A model generated the notes under the pieces. That model had not been told where the DNA came from, did no database searches, and saw only the letters and a list, made by a program, of their open reading frames with translations. Below, piece by piece: positions 18,001 to 28,069 of a stretch of DNA of 64,000 nt; within the stretch, counting starts at the first letter, position 1, and each line of letters begins with the position of its first letter. The stretch covers positions 6,877,001 through 6,941,000 of the forward strand of contig NC_090703.1 in the NCBI RefSeq assembly GCF_040954835.1, in the 5' to 3' direction. A program made the translations under genes and the position numbers. This stretch comes from Lepisosteus oculatus (Eukaryota; Chordata; Actinopteri; Semionotiformes; Lepisosteidae).

Positions 18001-20439
18001 AGGCATTGAGGCGCATGCATGTAACCTGCAGCGAGGACCATCATGTCAGTTGTGGTTCTCATTGAGTCTCAGTCCTTCCCAGTCTCAGTCCTTAATATAT
18101 ATTAATATACCAATAGCTGGCACCTCAGCTCCTGCACAGAAACCCTTTCTGCACTCTGTCTCTGCTGCAGCTCCACCAGCTTTTAAGCAACCATTGAATC
18201 AACCAGCTATGAGCCTATTCTCTAGCATGAGTCCTGTTTTGTATTGTAAATAGAACCACTGCTGGTTCTGGGTTTCTTCTTGTGCTGTACTATGCAATAC
18301 CTGTATAAAAGAGTTCATCGTCTAGTTGCAGGAAGTAGCAAATAGCTGACAGTGCTGTCAGCAGAACTCTGCTGAGATAGTGCAGCCCCCAAGAGACAAA
18401 GCTCTCGCATTGGTTGGAGAAACTGCAGGGTAGCAGAGGTTTAAATTTAGCATCCCATGTTTCAAGGAAATGTGGAGCAGGTGGCATATCACTGATGAGT
18501 ACCTGGTACATTTTACTGTGCGCTGTACAGTATTTTATCAACCAGCATAATCATTTTCTTTCCTCAGACTGGTGTCAAAGCAACGTGCTACACCCCCACT
18601 AGCAGGGCTCAGGCACGGCAGGTGGAAAAAAAAAACCCATCCTAGATGTCATGATAAATGATGTCGTAGTTTTCTCGGCTATTTTAGGAAAGGGAATTGG
18701 ATGGCGTTTTTACATGTTCTTGTTTTCTCGATTGCCGTCTGTAAGGAAACAGGAGTGTGGATTTTTGAAACGTGGTTTTGGTTTCATCGAGTTCAAGTTC
18801 AGGTTTCCTCCCGCGGTGGGACTGCCCCGCCTCCCCAGCAAAAGGAGGACTAGATTTCTGCTGGAGGCCGACAGGGGGCGGACGTGTGATCGGGCGCCAT
18901 GCCGTTTGCCCTCAAATAACATAGATGTCGTGGGCCCTTTGAGAACAAGCTGTGGTCGGGGCCCAGTGTTTCTCCACTGGACTGTGAAGAGAAGGAGAAG
19001 CCTCGTGTGCCTCAGCCATGACTGTTTTAATTCTCCTTGGCACGGGTTTACATCTGAAGGGCTGAGAATATGAGTTTGAGAATGAATGGGGGCCAGAGGT
19101 CCCACAGGGGGTGGGGGTTATTTACGGGCTCCCTGTGCTTCGTGTCTTGGTGCTGCTCTGAGTGTTTTTGATCTTGTGGCACCTTGCCCTGGATTCTTGT
19201 TCATCTGCCAGTCGGCCGGTGTTGGTGCTCACACTGGGCTGCGGTTTGTTCGAGGGCATGGATCTAGAACAGGCTGGCCTCCTTGGAGCCAGCGAACTGG
19301 TGGGGTTCTGGGGGCTGGGCAGTTAAGCACCCCACTCCAAAGACAGACAAACCAGCTAGAAACCCAAAGGCCACTGAGGCAGAAGCGATCCCCGTTTCTA
19401 TGGTAACCAGCTGGCAGAAGCTGGCTTTCATTCCAGCGCTGTGCTGATAAAAATTTCCGAAGGTGATGTCTTAGGAGCGCTGGACAAGTACACTGCTTCT
19501 CTAGCTCTCAGAGGTGGGGCGGGAGGCTTTCATCTCCTCTGTGCAGCATGCAGAAATAACTGCCCACGCCACTTGTCGAAGAGTTTGCAGGGATGGTTTT
19601 GAAGTTCCCCCTCAAGGTCATGCGTTGTTTGGGTAGGTATGAGTAAGCCTGCTTGAAGCTACAGTATGTAAGAATGAATCGGAGAGCAGGAGAGCTCTCT
19701 GCACTCCCACGTCCCGCGTGGCTGAGGTGGGATCTGAGCGCTGTTGTCGCTTTGCTCCCTGCAATAAGGGCTTATTGGCAGCCTATAAAAAGGCGTTGGA
19801 GAGCGAAGGGCGCAGGATGACACCATCCCCCCCAGCATTAGGAATTCTTTTCAGTCCTGCTGCCGTTGCTGGGGTCTTTGTAGGGGTCTCGAGGGATTTG
19901 CATGACAAGTGTAAGAGAGGAGAGACCTGGGATAGTGCCTCACTGCCCCCCCCGAGGGGCAAATGTGACCTCAAATAAGTTAGAAGCCACTCATTTGAAT
20001 GGATCTTCTTTTACAAATCTACCCGTTTTTTTTTGTTCATCCTGAATTAGGCATCAGTGGCTGTGAGGCCCCTTTCAACATCGCTAACGTCGCAATTCGT
20101 TAAGGGCAGAGGAGGTCGGGAGGGGGGCTCTGCTCCTGTCCCTCCTGCCCCTGGAGGGGTTAAACCTCACTCTCTCCGAGAGGCACGGCTGCCGCTGTCT
20201 CCGAGCCCGGCCGGCCGGCTGGCATGCAACGTGAGCTCACTGCAAAGCAGATCAGAGGTCCAGCTCTCTGCGCGGGCGGGCTCCAGGCTCTGGGCACGGG
20301 GCTCTGCACGTGAAAGAGGGGGGGAGTGGGGTGTATGTGCCGGGATTCCCTCTGCTTCCCCCCGGCACTCTTCCTGGGAGGGGTGGGACGCCGACTCCTG
20401 CGGAGGAACAGGCAGACACTCCCCCCTCTCTCATCGGTC

Positions 20440-20940
20440 CGCATCTCCTTGCCGCGCGATGATCGTGCGGTGCCTTCGGACCCCTCAGTTATAGCTCGGC
20501 AAGGCGCACACGCATCTCCCGAGGCGGACGGGAGAGCTCCAGCAGCTCGTCAAAGTGGGGCTGTGTTTGCAAGAGCAGGAAACACAATCCAAAAGTTAAA
20601 AAAAAAAAATACAGAACAGGCGAACTGTTGACAGTCGTGTCGCGCGGAAGCCAATGAAATGTTTGCATCCGCATGTGACGCCTGTTATGTAACGCTCGGC
20701 TACGTCGCGCCACACGTGTGTCCGTCCTGCTGTTGAGGCAGCCCGTCTGCTCGGGACCGAGGGGCTCGCCGAGAGGCTGCGGCTCCGGAACCGAAAAGGC
20801 GCAGAAACTGGGGCAGCGCCCTCCTGCCGCCGTTGCCACGGAGACCGCAGGTCCGGGGGGGGGGGCGCTCCGGCTTCACAAAGGCAGGCCGGTCGCCGGA
20901 GCTCGTTTTCTCAATGGGCACTTCGACGGGGCGCGGCCGA
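20440..20940. promoter_or_regulatory. Orphan CpG-rich block (candidate unmethylated CpG island)
   Basis: Relative to the CpG-poor flanks this 500-bp stretch is dense in CG dinucleotides, for example the CGCGCGATGATCGTGCGG-like run near 20453 and TCGCGCGGAAGCC near 20640. It has a GGCGCAG-rich second half and a run of eleven or so G at about 20857. It lies about 14 kb from trmt61a's terminal exon and 7 kb from bag5's stop, so it is not the known start of either gene. An open frame from 20718 (+) runs into a dispersed repeat and resembles nothing I know. It may be a promoter of a noncoding RNA or an enhancer. Confidence 0.5.
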
Positions 20941-21230
20941 CAGAGTGGTGGGGGGAGGGGCAGAGAGGCAGAGAGGCAGATGGCTGCGCTATTGCTTTGT
21001 CAGTGTGTGGAGCCTCGGAAAGCACCATTTTCGCACATGCACAAGTGGTTGCATTGCAGCTTGTTACAGGTGACAGTGACAGAGCCGGGGGGGAGGGGGT
21101 CAACATTGCAATACTAAGGAGCACACTTAGTGTGCAGGGTGCATCCTTCAGTATTAACCTGTCATCGACTTTCCCAATGTCTCGATCGCCGGGAACGAGA
21201 TCAGCCCGAATATTACGAGAACTTCAGGTG

Positions 21231-21342
21231 GGGAGCTGCATCAGCATGTGTAGGCTGCAAAGGAACAAGTAACAGGTTTATTCCTGTGCTGAAAAGAGAA
21301 GAGAGAAAACACAACGTTTCGGCCGTGGAGCCTTCTTCAGGT
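21231..21342. repeat. Dispersed repeat family, copy A (Penelope-like-looking)
   Basis: About 110 bp shared with copies at 28201 and 38817. Common landmarks in order are GAGCTGCATCAGCATGTG, AGGCTGCAAAGGAACAAGTA, a GGTTTATTCC-TGCTGAAAAG block, ACACAACGTTTCGGCC and GGAGCCTTCTTCAGGTGT. The last part is a common motif in vertebrate interspersed repeats; I associate it with Penelope-like retroelement ends, but that name is uncertain. Confidence 0.7.
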
Positions 21343-21402
21343 GTTCTATTACTAATTACTAATAGTTCTATTACTAATAGTAATTAGTTCTATTACTAGA
21401 AT
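21343..21402. repeat. 22-bp tandem repeat, about 2.6 copies
   Basis: Units start with GTTCTATTACTA at 21343, 21365 and 21387. The array abuts the end of the dispersed repeat copy A and may have expanded from the insertion junction. Confidence 0.85.
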
Positions 21403-21879
21403 TTGACTAGTCATATCGGCAAAGGCAAAGTCATGCCTGGCCCAGTGAAAAGCGCACTCCTCCTCCTTCTCTCAAGGATGTGGTGCACTTCAGACAGTCA
21501 TTACCATTACAGACAGGCTGCAGGCTGCAGGCTGCTGCTCCTGGGAAGGCCTTGGCATTTGTCTCCCCCTACTGGCCACATGTAGGAATCTTTGTGAAAA
21601 AGGTCTCTCGGGGCCCCCTACACGTCTGGGCTGTAAGGACCCAGGGAGAGTGACGCAGCTGTGAGGGGGCCACTGAGCTGCTGGCCTGCTGGTTGGATGC
21701 GGAAGGTCAAAGTGATCTGCTGGTGGCAACCTGAGCGCGCACCTACGGCAGCTCGGGAACAGACTGGAGCGGCCGGGCCGAGGTAAGATCACAGGGCTGG
21801 TCAAGAGGTCAAGGTTAGCACCCGGCACCATGCACTGAGTCACAGAGGTGTCCTTGTCGCTAAATGACAAGCACTTTGA

Positions 21880-22190
21880 TCAAAAACCTAACGCTCCAAA
21901 CGAGAGAGGAGGTTGTTCAGCGCAACCTGCTCGTTCGAAAGGATCTGTGAGCAACGGCACGAGCTTCTTTTTGTATCGTGAAACAAGCCTGGCTAGCTCG
22001 TTCCAGACTCCCACAATCCTTTGTGTAAAGAATTTCTTTTCTGCACCGAGTTTTGAATGCATTTCAACGTGGAGCACTTGTGTTTCACTGTTGACTGTGA
22101 AGAAAACCTAACCTAATCCTTCAGGGATTCTGGCTACACGAATCTGGGACCAGTCCCCTCGTAATTGTCTCTATTGAAGAACGCTTCTTG
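21880..22190 (-). mobile_element. CR1/L2-like LINE relic on the minus strand
   Basis: On the minus strand the segment near 22170-22110 reads QLRGDWSQIRVARIPEG, matching the RRLRGDLI-VFKI-EG block of CR1/L2-clade ORF2. After a frameshift, 22045-21990 reads KKFFTQRIVGVWNELA, matching the F-T-R-V--WN-LP block. The same two-block order is seen in the plus-strand relic at 4010. The copy is degenerate. The similar-looking sequence further left in minus orientation (to about 22330) may be its upstream part. Confidence 0.7.
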
Positions 22191-22598
22191 TCTGCGATCA
22201 TAGGCCACTTCCTTTCACCTTTTCAATGCAGTAAGAGGTAAACCAAGATAAACCTGGCTGCTCTTCTCTGGATCGACAACAGAGCAGCAGTAGCCTTACT
22301 GCAACAGTGACCAGAATTTTGAAAGTCCAAAATTGTGCCCGACGTTCTAAATACAGTAGCATAAATATTAACTCAAGAAACGGCACTGTCCAATTTGAAC
22401 CTCTCCCACTTTGTTTTCTGAACTCTTGGCGATACAACCTACCCTTGTTAATCCTTTTTTTTAGTGCTTCTGCACAATTTCCTAACAGATGACAGCGAGG
22501 CTTGTTGTTCTGTGGAGTGGTGAGGACACGGAGTACCGAGTGTTTTCCGGCTGCTCTAGGAAAGAGGGTGTTTTGGCAGCAGAATGCTACTCTCGGGG

Positions 22599-22649
22599 TG
22601 AGAGAGAGAGAGAGAGAGAGAGTCGCTCTGCGCCAGAGAGAGAGAGAGC
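22599..22649. repeat. GA microsatellite, interrupted
   Basis: Two (GA)n runs are separated by a short CG-containing spacer. Confidence 0.9.
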
Positions 22650-23576
22650 CTTGCTGGGCACAATGGTCCACTGTCTAGCTGGGAAATGGACTTATCCCCA
22701 TTCCCCAACACACTGCCACTAGGGGGGAGGACAGGACTAAGGTAAGCAGAGGGCTTCTCCTCACCCACCCCCCCAATCTGCGCTCCACAGTCGGCTGTCA
22801 GCGTGCCACACGTCTCTGAAAGATGTGTTTCTGTCACTCTCTTTGTGAACCAGTCTCAACCATTGTGATCAAGGGTTTCTGGGCCAGGAATGTTTTTGTG
22901 GATGTGCATTGTGTCCCAGAGCTTTCTAGATTTCGGAACCTGACTTTTAAAGAATATATCGTTTCAAGGTTTTGCTTCCCGCTGTTTAAGCTTTGCCAGA
23001 GAGAGGCGCTGAAATTGAGAGGAAAGATTTTCCGTACCAATGGCTGCAGGGAGGGAGAACAGCATATAGAAAGGTAGACAACCCACAGACAGGGCTTCGT
23101 AAAAATCTGCTTTTATATCTATTGAAATGGTGTGTGGAGGACAGTTTTTTTTTACTACACCTCCTGTGAGTTTGTATTTTGGATGCTCTCGTGGAGTTTC
23201 CAAACTGAGTGCATTAATGAATAATCAATCTGCCAGTGTGTGTTTGATCACCTGATCAGAATTTAATTTAATCACTCAGTGGAGAAAACATTGTGTAATT
23301 TTTACAACCGGTGCAATGAAGACATCCCCCCCAAGGCCAATGTATTAGAACTTTAAGCTAAAACGATGGTCCTGTTGTCCCCCCAAAAAAGTCTTTGTGC
23401 AATCCCGATACTCTTACAAATCCAAGCTCACACTGCCCCCTTGTGGGAACCTTCGTATCACCCGGCCCTGAGCTTCAGCGGCGATTTTCCCCGAGTTGCC
23501 ATCATCACTGTTGAAGTATTTGCCCCGGGAACTCCCATCCACCAGGTTAACACTAACATGCAGAGGGTCCAAACTC

Positions 23577-23599
23577 CATCATCATCATCATCATCATCA
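23577..23599. repeat. CAT trinucleotide microsatellite
   Basis: About seven CAT units, in intergenic sequence just beyond the inferred bag5 3' end. Confidence 0.9.
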
Positions 23600-23721
23600 A
23601 ACAAACGCAAGAAATAAAGAAAAAGACCGTGGACTTTTTTTTTCTTGTTAAATTATATATTTACTGCTGGATAGTATTTACATCTTTTTTCGTTTCCAAT
23701 TTAGGGCAGTCAATATACACG

Positions 23722-23748
23722 GTATATATATATACACACACACACACA
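23722..23748. repeat. Compound TA/CA microsatellite
   Basis: A (TA)n run passes directly into (CA)n. Confidence 0.9.
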
Positions 23749-23764
23749 TCATACCACACTGCAT

Positions 23765-26700
23765 CTTGTTTCGCAACATTAAGACACTTTTATTAGTACA
23801 CTGGACACAGAGCAGGAATCTGTCTCCCCACAATCGAGCCCGCCTGACAGCTCGTCTCCAGCCATCAGAGAGCGCCGACTCCTCCCCAGCTGTAGGTATG
23901 TATGAGCATGTATGGAAACAGACGAGGGGGGAGTGATGTCCGAGCGATTCCCGGCACCCAGAGTTGTATCCGCGGGAAACGAATACATCACAGAGCCCTT
24001 TTCACACGGATTCAGAGCCGCCTTCACCCTCCGCCAGAAACAGGACCGAATGAAACTCCTGGCCGAAGTCGCTTTGGCGCTTGGAAACACTACACTGACT
24101 TTTTTGTTTTTGTTTTGGAACGACATTCTAGTTGTTGTTGTTGTTGTTGTTTTTTTTCTTATCCCCAGAGGGCGGTGGCGGCACTCGAAGGCGGGAGAGT
24201 TCAAACTAAGCTGTCGGTGCCAATTACTACTCGAGCTTGGGGTTTCTCAGTCCCTGCCTGCTGGATAGTCACCTACCCGTCTCGGCCCCCCGTCTACAGT
24301 AACCTCGCCTCACTGTGGCCAATGTGAACGACCGCCACCCAGGAGAAGCGATGCCTCCATACTGACATTCACAAAAGTTTCCCGGCTCTTCGTTGTTCAG
24401 GGACTGGGGGAGGGGGGAGGGGGTGATTGTGGTGCTTATACCGTGTCCACATGTCACCCAGACATGACGAAACAACCCTCAGAATCTGCACTATAATTAG
24501 AAGAAAGGCAGAGGCTTGAAATAATCAGGGACGAGTTGTCATCATGACAGATGTCGATCTAATCCTGCGGATATAAATCCCCACAGAACTCCCCCACTCC
24601 ACAGCAACCCCCATTGTACTCTCATGAGCGGGCAAATCCATTATTAATAATAATAATAATAATAAAAAAAACAACTACTAAGGAATCCACAACCGAATCT
24701 GCATGCAGAGTTAAAGGTGCTGTATATAAATACAATAGCAGGTTTGTTAAGATTAGCAATCGTGCACATCTTGTCGTGTACCGTTGTTTTTCAGTCGGGT
24801 TTCTGAACAGCACCATGTACTCCTACAGGAAACCACAGAGGTCCAGCTGCAGACGAAAACATTAGCTCCCACCCAACAAGAGACGACAAGAGATAAAGCT
24901 GAGACAGCACTTAAAATGAATCATCAAATGATGCATTTTTTTTTTTTGGCGATAACATATTTTGGAGCTTATAGAACACTGATTCATCCTAGCTGATAGA
25001 ATTAAAGCCACGGTAACCAAATACACACAACTTGTGCCAATACTGGAACTTGCAGATCTATAGAAAAAGCTGTTGCTGCACAAGATGGGGAATCCCCCCC
25101 CGAATCAATCGAGTTCCAGCCTGTAGGAACAGTTCTGCTAGCCTCCCATCACAGCAGAAGATAGACTGGGTAAACCTAGCTCTCTCCCTGCAGGGACCAT
25201 ACGGACATGTTGGTGTCTTTCACAGGTTCATCAGTTTAAAAAAGGACCACCATAATGTGCGTCTGGAGCCGCACAGGTAATGAAGCCTCTGGGGGGCTCT
25301 GCAAGCCTGCTGTCCTCGGAGCTAGCTCATTAACTCTGGGAAGAGAAAAGCAGCAGCCTTGCATGCAGTGAAAACTGAAGGCCACCTCGGCCTGCCCGAG
25401 CGTGTGCAGGTTCACAGGGTATGTCTAGAGCTAAGCAGCGAGATGCGGCTGACCGCTGCACAGCTGGCCTTCACTGGGAGGTGCGCTTCCTTTAGCTTGT
25501 GCCCAGTCATTCCCCTGATGACCATCGGCGCAGAATCCACACAAAAATGGTGCATGATTCCAGCAACAGGTGCAGAGCCCAGAGTTTCTCTATACAACAT
25601 ACAATGCTTCCTGTCCAGAAAGCATAGCGTCAGATATGGAGTCCTGTTTCCCTCCTACTGCTTCTCTGTCTTGTGCTTGTGTTAAATAATTCAAAGGACA
25701 GTTCCCTCCCTCTCTGTGCATTAAAGTGAGGACACTTAATATCCACTCAGCCTCCCTGCCACAGTGGATTATACTGTGCTTACTCGACAAGCAGGGAAAG
25801 AGCCATCAGAAGCATGGGCAGAAAGAAAGGCACAGAACTGGGCATTTTTTATAAAACCCATTCATAGTCTGTTGATACAATGAATATCTGAAATCTTGTG
25901 TCAATCACTCTCTGACATGGCAGCAGTCCCAAACACCGTACCCCACAGCCACAAAACATCAGTGACTATGGCAACAGACGAACCCTAATTATAGTCTTGT
26001 TTTTTCAAAAATGAAAATATAAACTTCAGCAAATTGCTTCCATGAAATGACACAACAGAAAAAAAAAGCGATGAATTAGTCAATAACAGGGAAATCCTTC
26101 ATTTCAGTTATTTCCGAGTTACACCCAATGGAGACTTTCATGTTAGCCACAAACATCACAAACAAAAGTAAAAAAATATCAACAGAAAATACCAGTCCCC
26201 AGGAGAGCTTGGATTCAACCAAGCTCTGCTAGGGACGGATTTCACTTCACTCACTTTTTTACACCCTTTTCTTTTCTTGAACAAGAAAACTCCTTTTTTG
26301 GCTAATGCAAAAGGAGATGTTTTTAAATCTAAAATGTTCACGATTGACTGATCATCAATTCCTTGTTCCTTCTGACTGAATCACGATTTATACAAAGCAG
26401 AAACTAGGACTCAGTGAGTGAGCTGCTGAATCTTGCTGTGAAATATCATGTACAAAACAATGTAATTAAAGTAGCTTTAAGAACTAAAGCGGTCTAGATG
26501 CTTAGTAAATGAATTGGTCAATAGTTCTCTGTAGTAATGACTAAACTAAGCATAAGAAAAAAATTCAAGATGAATTAACATGTCTTCGGCTCTTCTCCGA
26601 AGGTGATTACTTACAGAGGTTATAGTCACCCATATCTTGAGACATCACCTGTGAAGTAAAGACACAAGTTGGAGATCTAACAATGACCCTCACCTCTCCT

Positions 26701-27528
26701 CCTCTTGGGCTGTGAAGCTGTAAGAAGTGGAAGTCAATTTCCATTTACCTTGAACGGCTCTGCTAGAGTTCTGCTAGAGTCTGCTGTGCCTTCAGGTAAC
26801 AGGATGTAGATTAGATCTCAGAGCATGTCTTCGGAGACCCCATAATCTGCTGGCTTGTCTGCAGGCTACTGGCGAGATGTGCTGGCAGAGCTGCTGATGA
26901 ACTAAAGGGAAGTTCACTACCAGTACAACTAAAACAACAGACAGAGAGCTACTAGCAACTAACTCTTCTCTGCTGGAGAACTGATTTGTTTCCCCCCAAA
27001 ACTGATATGCTTTCCCTGTAAAGGTTCTGAAGATATGGAATTCCTCCTCTTTCCCCTCTTTGTGTTTTTTCTAACAGTTTTACACCAGATCACAATTGTA
27101 TATCTCACGACGACTTTTTTTTTTTGACCAAACAGACAGACAGAAAGAGAAACGCTTAGAAGCTCCACGTCACACTTCTGTTCATGGGTTAGAGCACCAC
27201 ACTAACGCCACAATTAAAAAACGCAGTCTTTCGGAACGGACTGGAGATTTATGGAACTCTTAACGCTGAGGAACAATTTGCTTGTATTCATGTCTGTCGA
27301 AATAAAGTTGGAATAAAAAAAAAAACAGCCTCTTTCCAGAGCCAGATGTTTCCCCTGAATCTTGTAACAGCAACAAAGACGTCATCATCATGTTACCATC
27401 CCCAGCCACAAACCAGTTAGTTCCGTCATGTCCTCCTGCAGCCTGATCCATCTCTTTGCGATATGAAGATGAGGGGAGAGAGGACTGCGAACCAAACGAG
27501 AGAGACAGACCACCGCAAGTGGCCGCGG
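23765..27528 (-). other. bag5: bag5 3'UTR (probable extent)
   Basis: This is the minus-strand sequence between the bag5 stop codon and the first convincing minus-strand poly-A hexamer. It is AT-rich, carries no recognisable coding exon, and includes GTT (about 24129) and AAT (about 24641) microsatellites. Long bag5 3'UTRs are known in mammals, which makes about 3.7 kb plausible. The 3' end is inferred only from the hexamer. Part of the stretch could be untranscribed. Confidence 0.45.
23789..23794 (-). terminator. bag5: Candidate bag5 polyadenylation signal AATAAA
   Basis: TTTATT on the plus strand reads AATAAA in the bag5 direction. I noticed no equally good minus-strand hexamer between it and the stop codon at 27529. 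Confidence 0.45.
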
Positions 27529-28069
27529 TCAGTACTCCCATTCGTCCGTCTTCATGTCCAGGTAGCCGAGGATGTTCTGGGCGAACTTCACGGCCTGCTT
27601 GCGGGCGACCTTCGACATCTCGTCCCCCTGCGGGTCCACCGCGTCCAGGGCCAGCAGCTGCTTGGTCAGCATCTCCTCCAGCACCATGTAGCTCTTGTCG
27701 GCTCGCTTGCCGTCGAAGCTGAGCACCTGCCCCTGCAGCTCGGAGAGGCTGGCCAGCACCTGCCACACGGCGCGTTGCGAGGGGTGCTCCTCGGCGGTGG
27801 GCAGCCGCCTCACCAGCGCCTCCCGCAGGTCGATGTAGGTGATGACGGCCTGCACCTCCAGCACAGCGCGGCGGCGCGCCTCGCGGATGCAGGGGTTGCG
27901 CGCCGTGCTGACCTCGTCCAGTTGCGTCAGGAACCCCTGCAGCTCCGCCTTGGGTTTGAAGCCGAGCTCCCCGGGGCTGTCCTGGCTGATCAGCTGCCGG
28001 CGCAGCTGAGCCACGCGGCCGCGCAGCACCTCGATCTGCTGGATCGAGTCGTTCTGGGCCAGGTCGTAC
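27529..28069 (-). CDS. bag5: bag5 coding exon 2 (C-terminal)
   Basis: The acceptor is TTGCAG at 28075-28070 on the minus strand. The exon supplies the last base of Arg269 and residues 270-448, [18 protein letters not shown] through to DEWEY. It carries the last two BAG repeats, including the terminal one that in mammals is the main Hsp70-binding domain. The stop codon TGA ends at 27529. Confidence 0.93.

Larger units (their letters stand above)
6716..23764. other. Intergenic region between trmt61a and the 3' end of bag5
   Basis: About 17 kb lies between two convergent genes. No open frame matches a protein family I know. Contents that can be supported are listed separately: CA repeat (11557), a 49-bp duplicated segment (11779 and 12510), a tRNA-derived SINE (12128), a LINE tail (12580), a 33-bp minisatellite (14681), an orphan CpG-rich block (20440), a dispersed repeat (21231), a 22-bp tandem repeat (21343), a minus-strand LINE relic (21880) and microsatellites. 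I see nothing definite in 6716-11556, 12663-14680 or 15055-20439. Confidence 0.6.

Noticed and set aside
20718-21272. 184-codon plus-strand open frame in and after the CpG-rich block
   Set aside because: It has biased GC-rich composition, no domain or motif, and its end lies in the dispersed repeat. Open frames are expected by chance in CpG-rich DNA.
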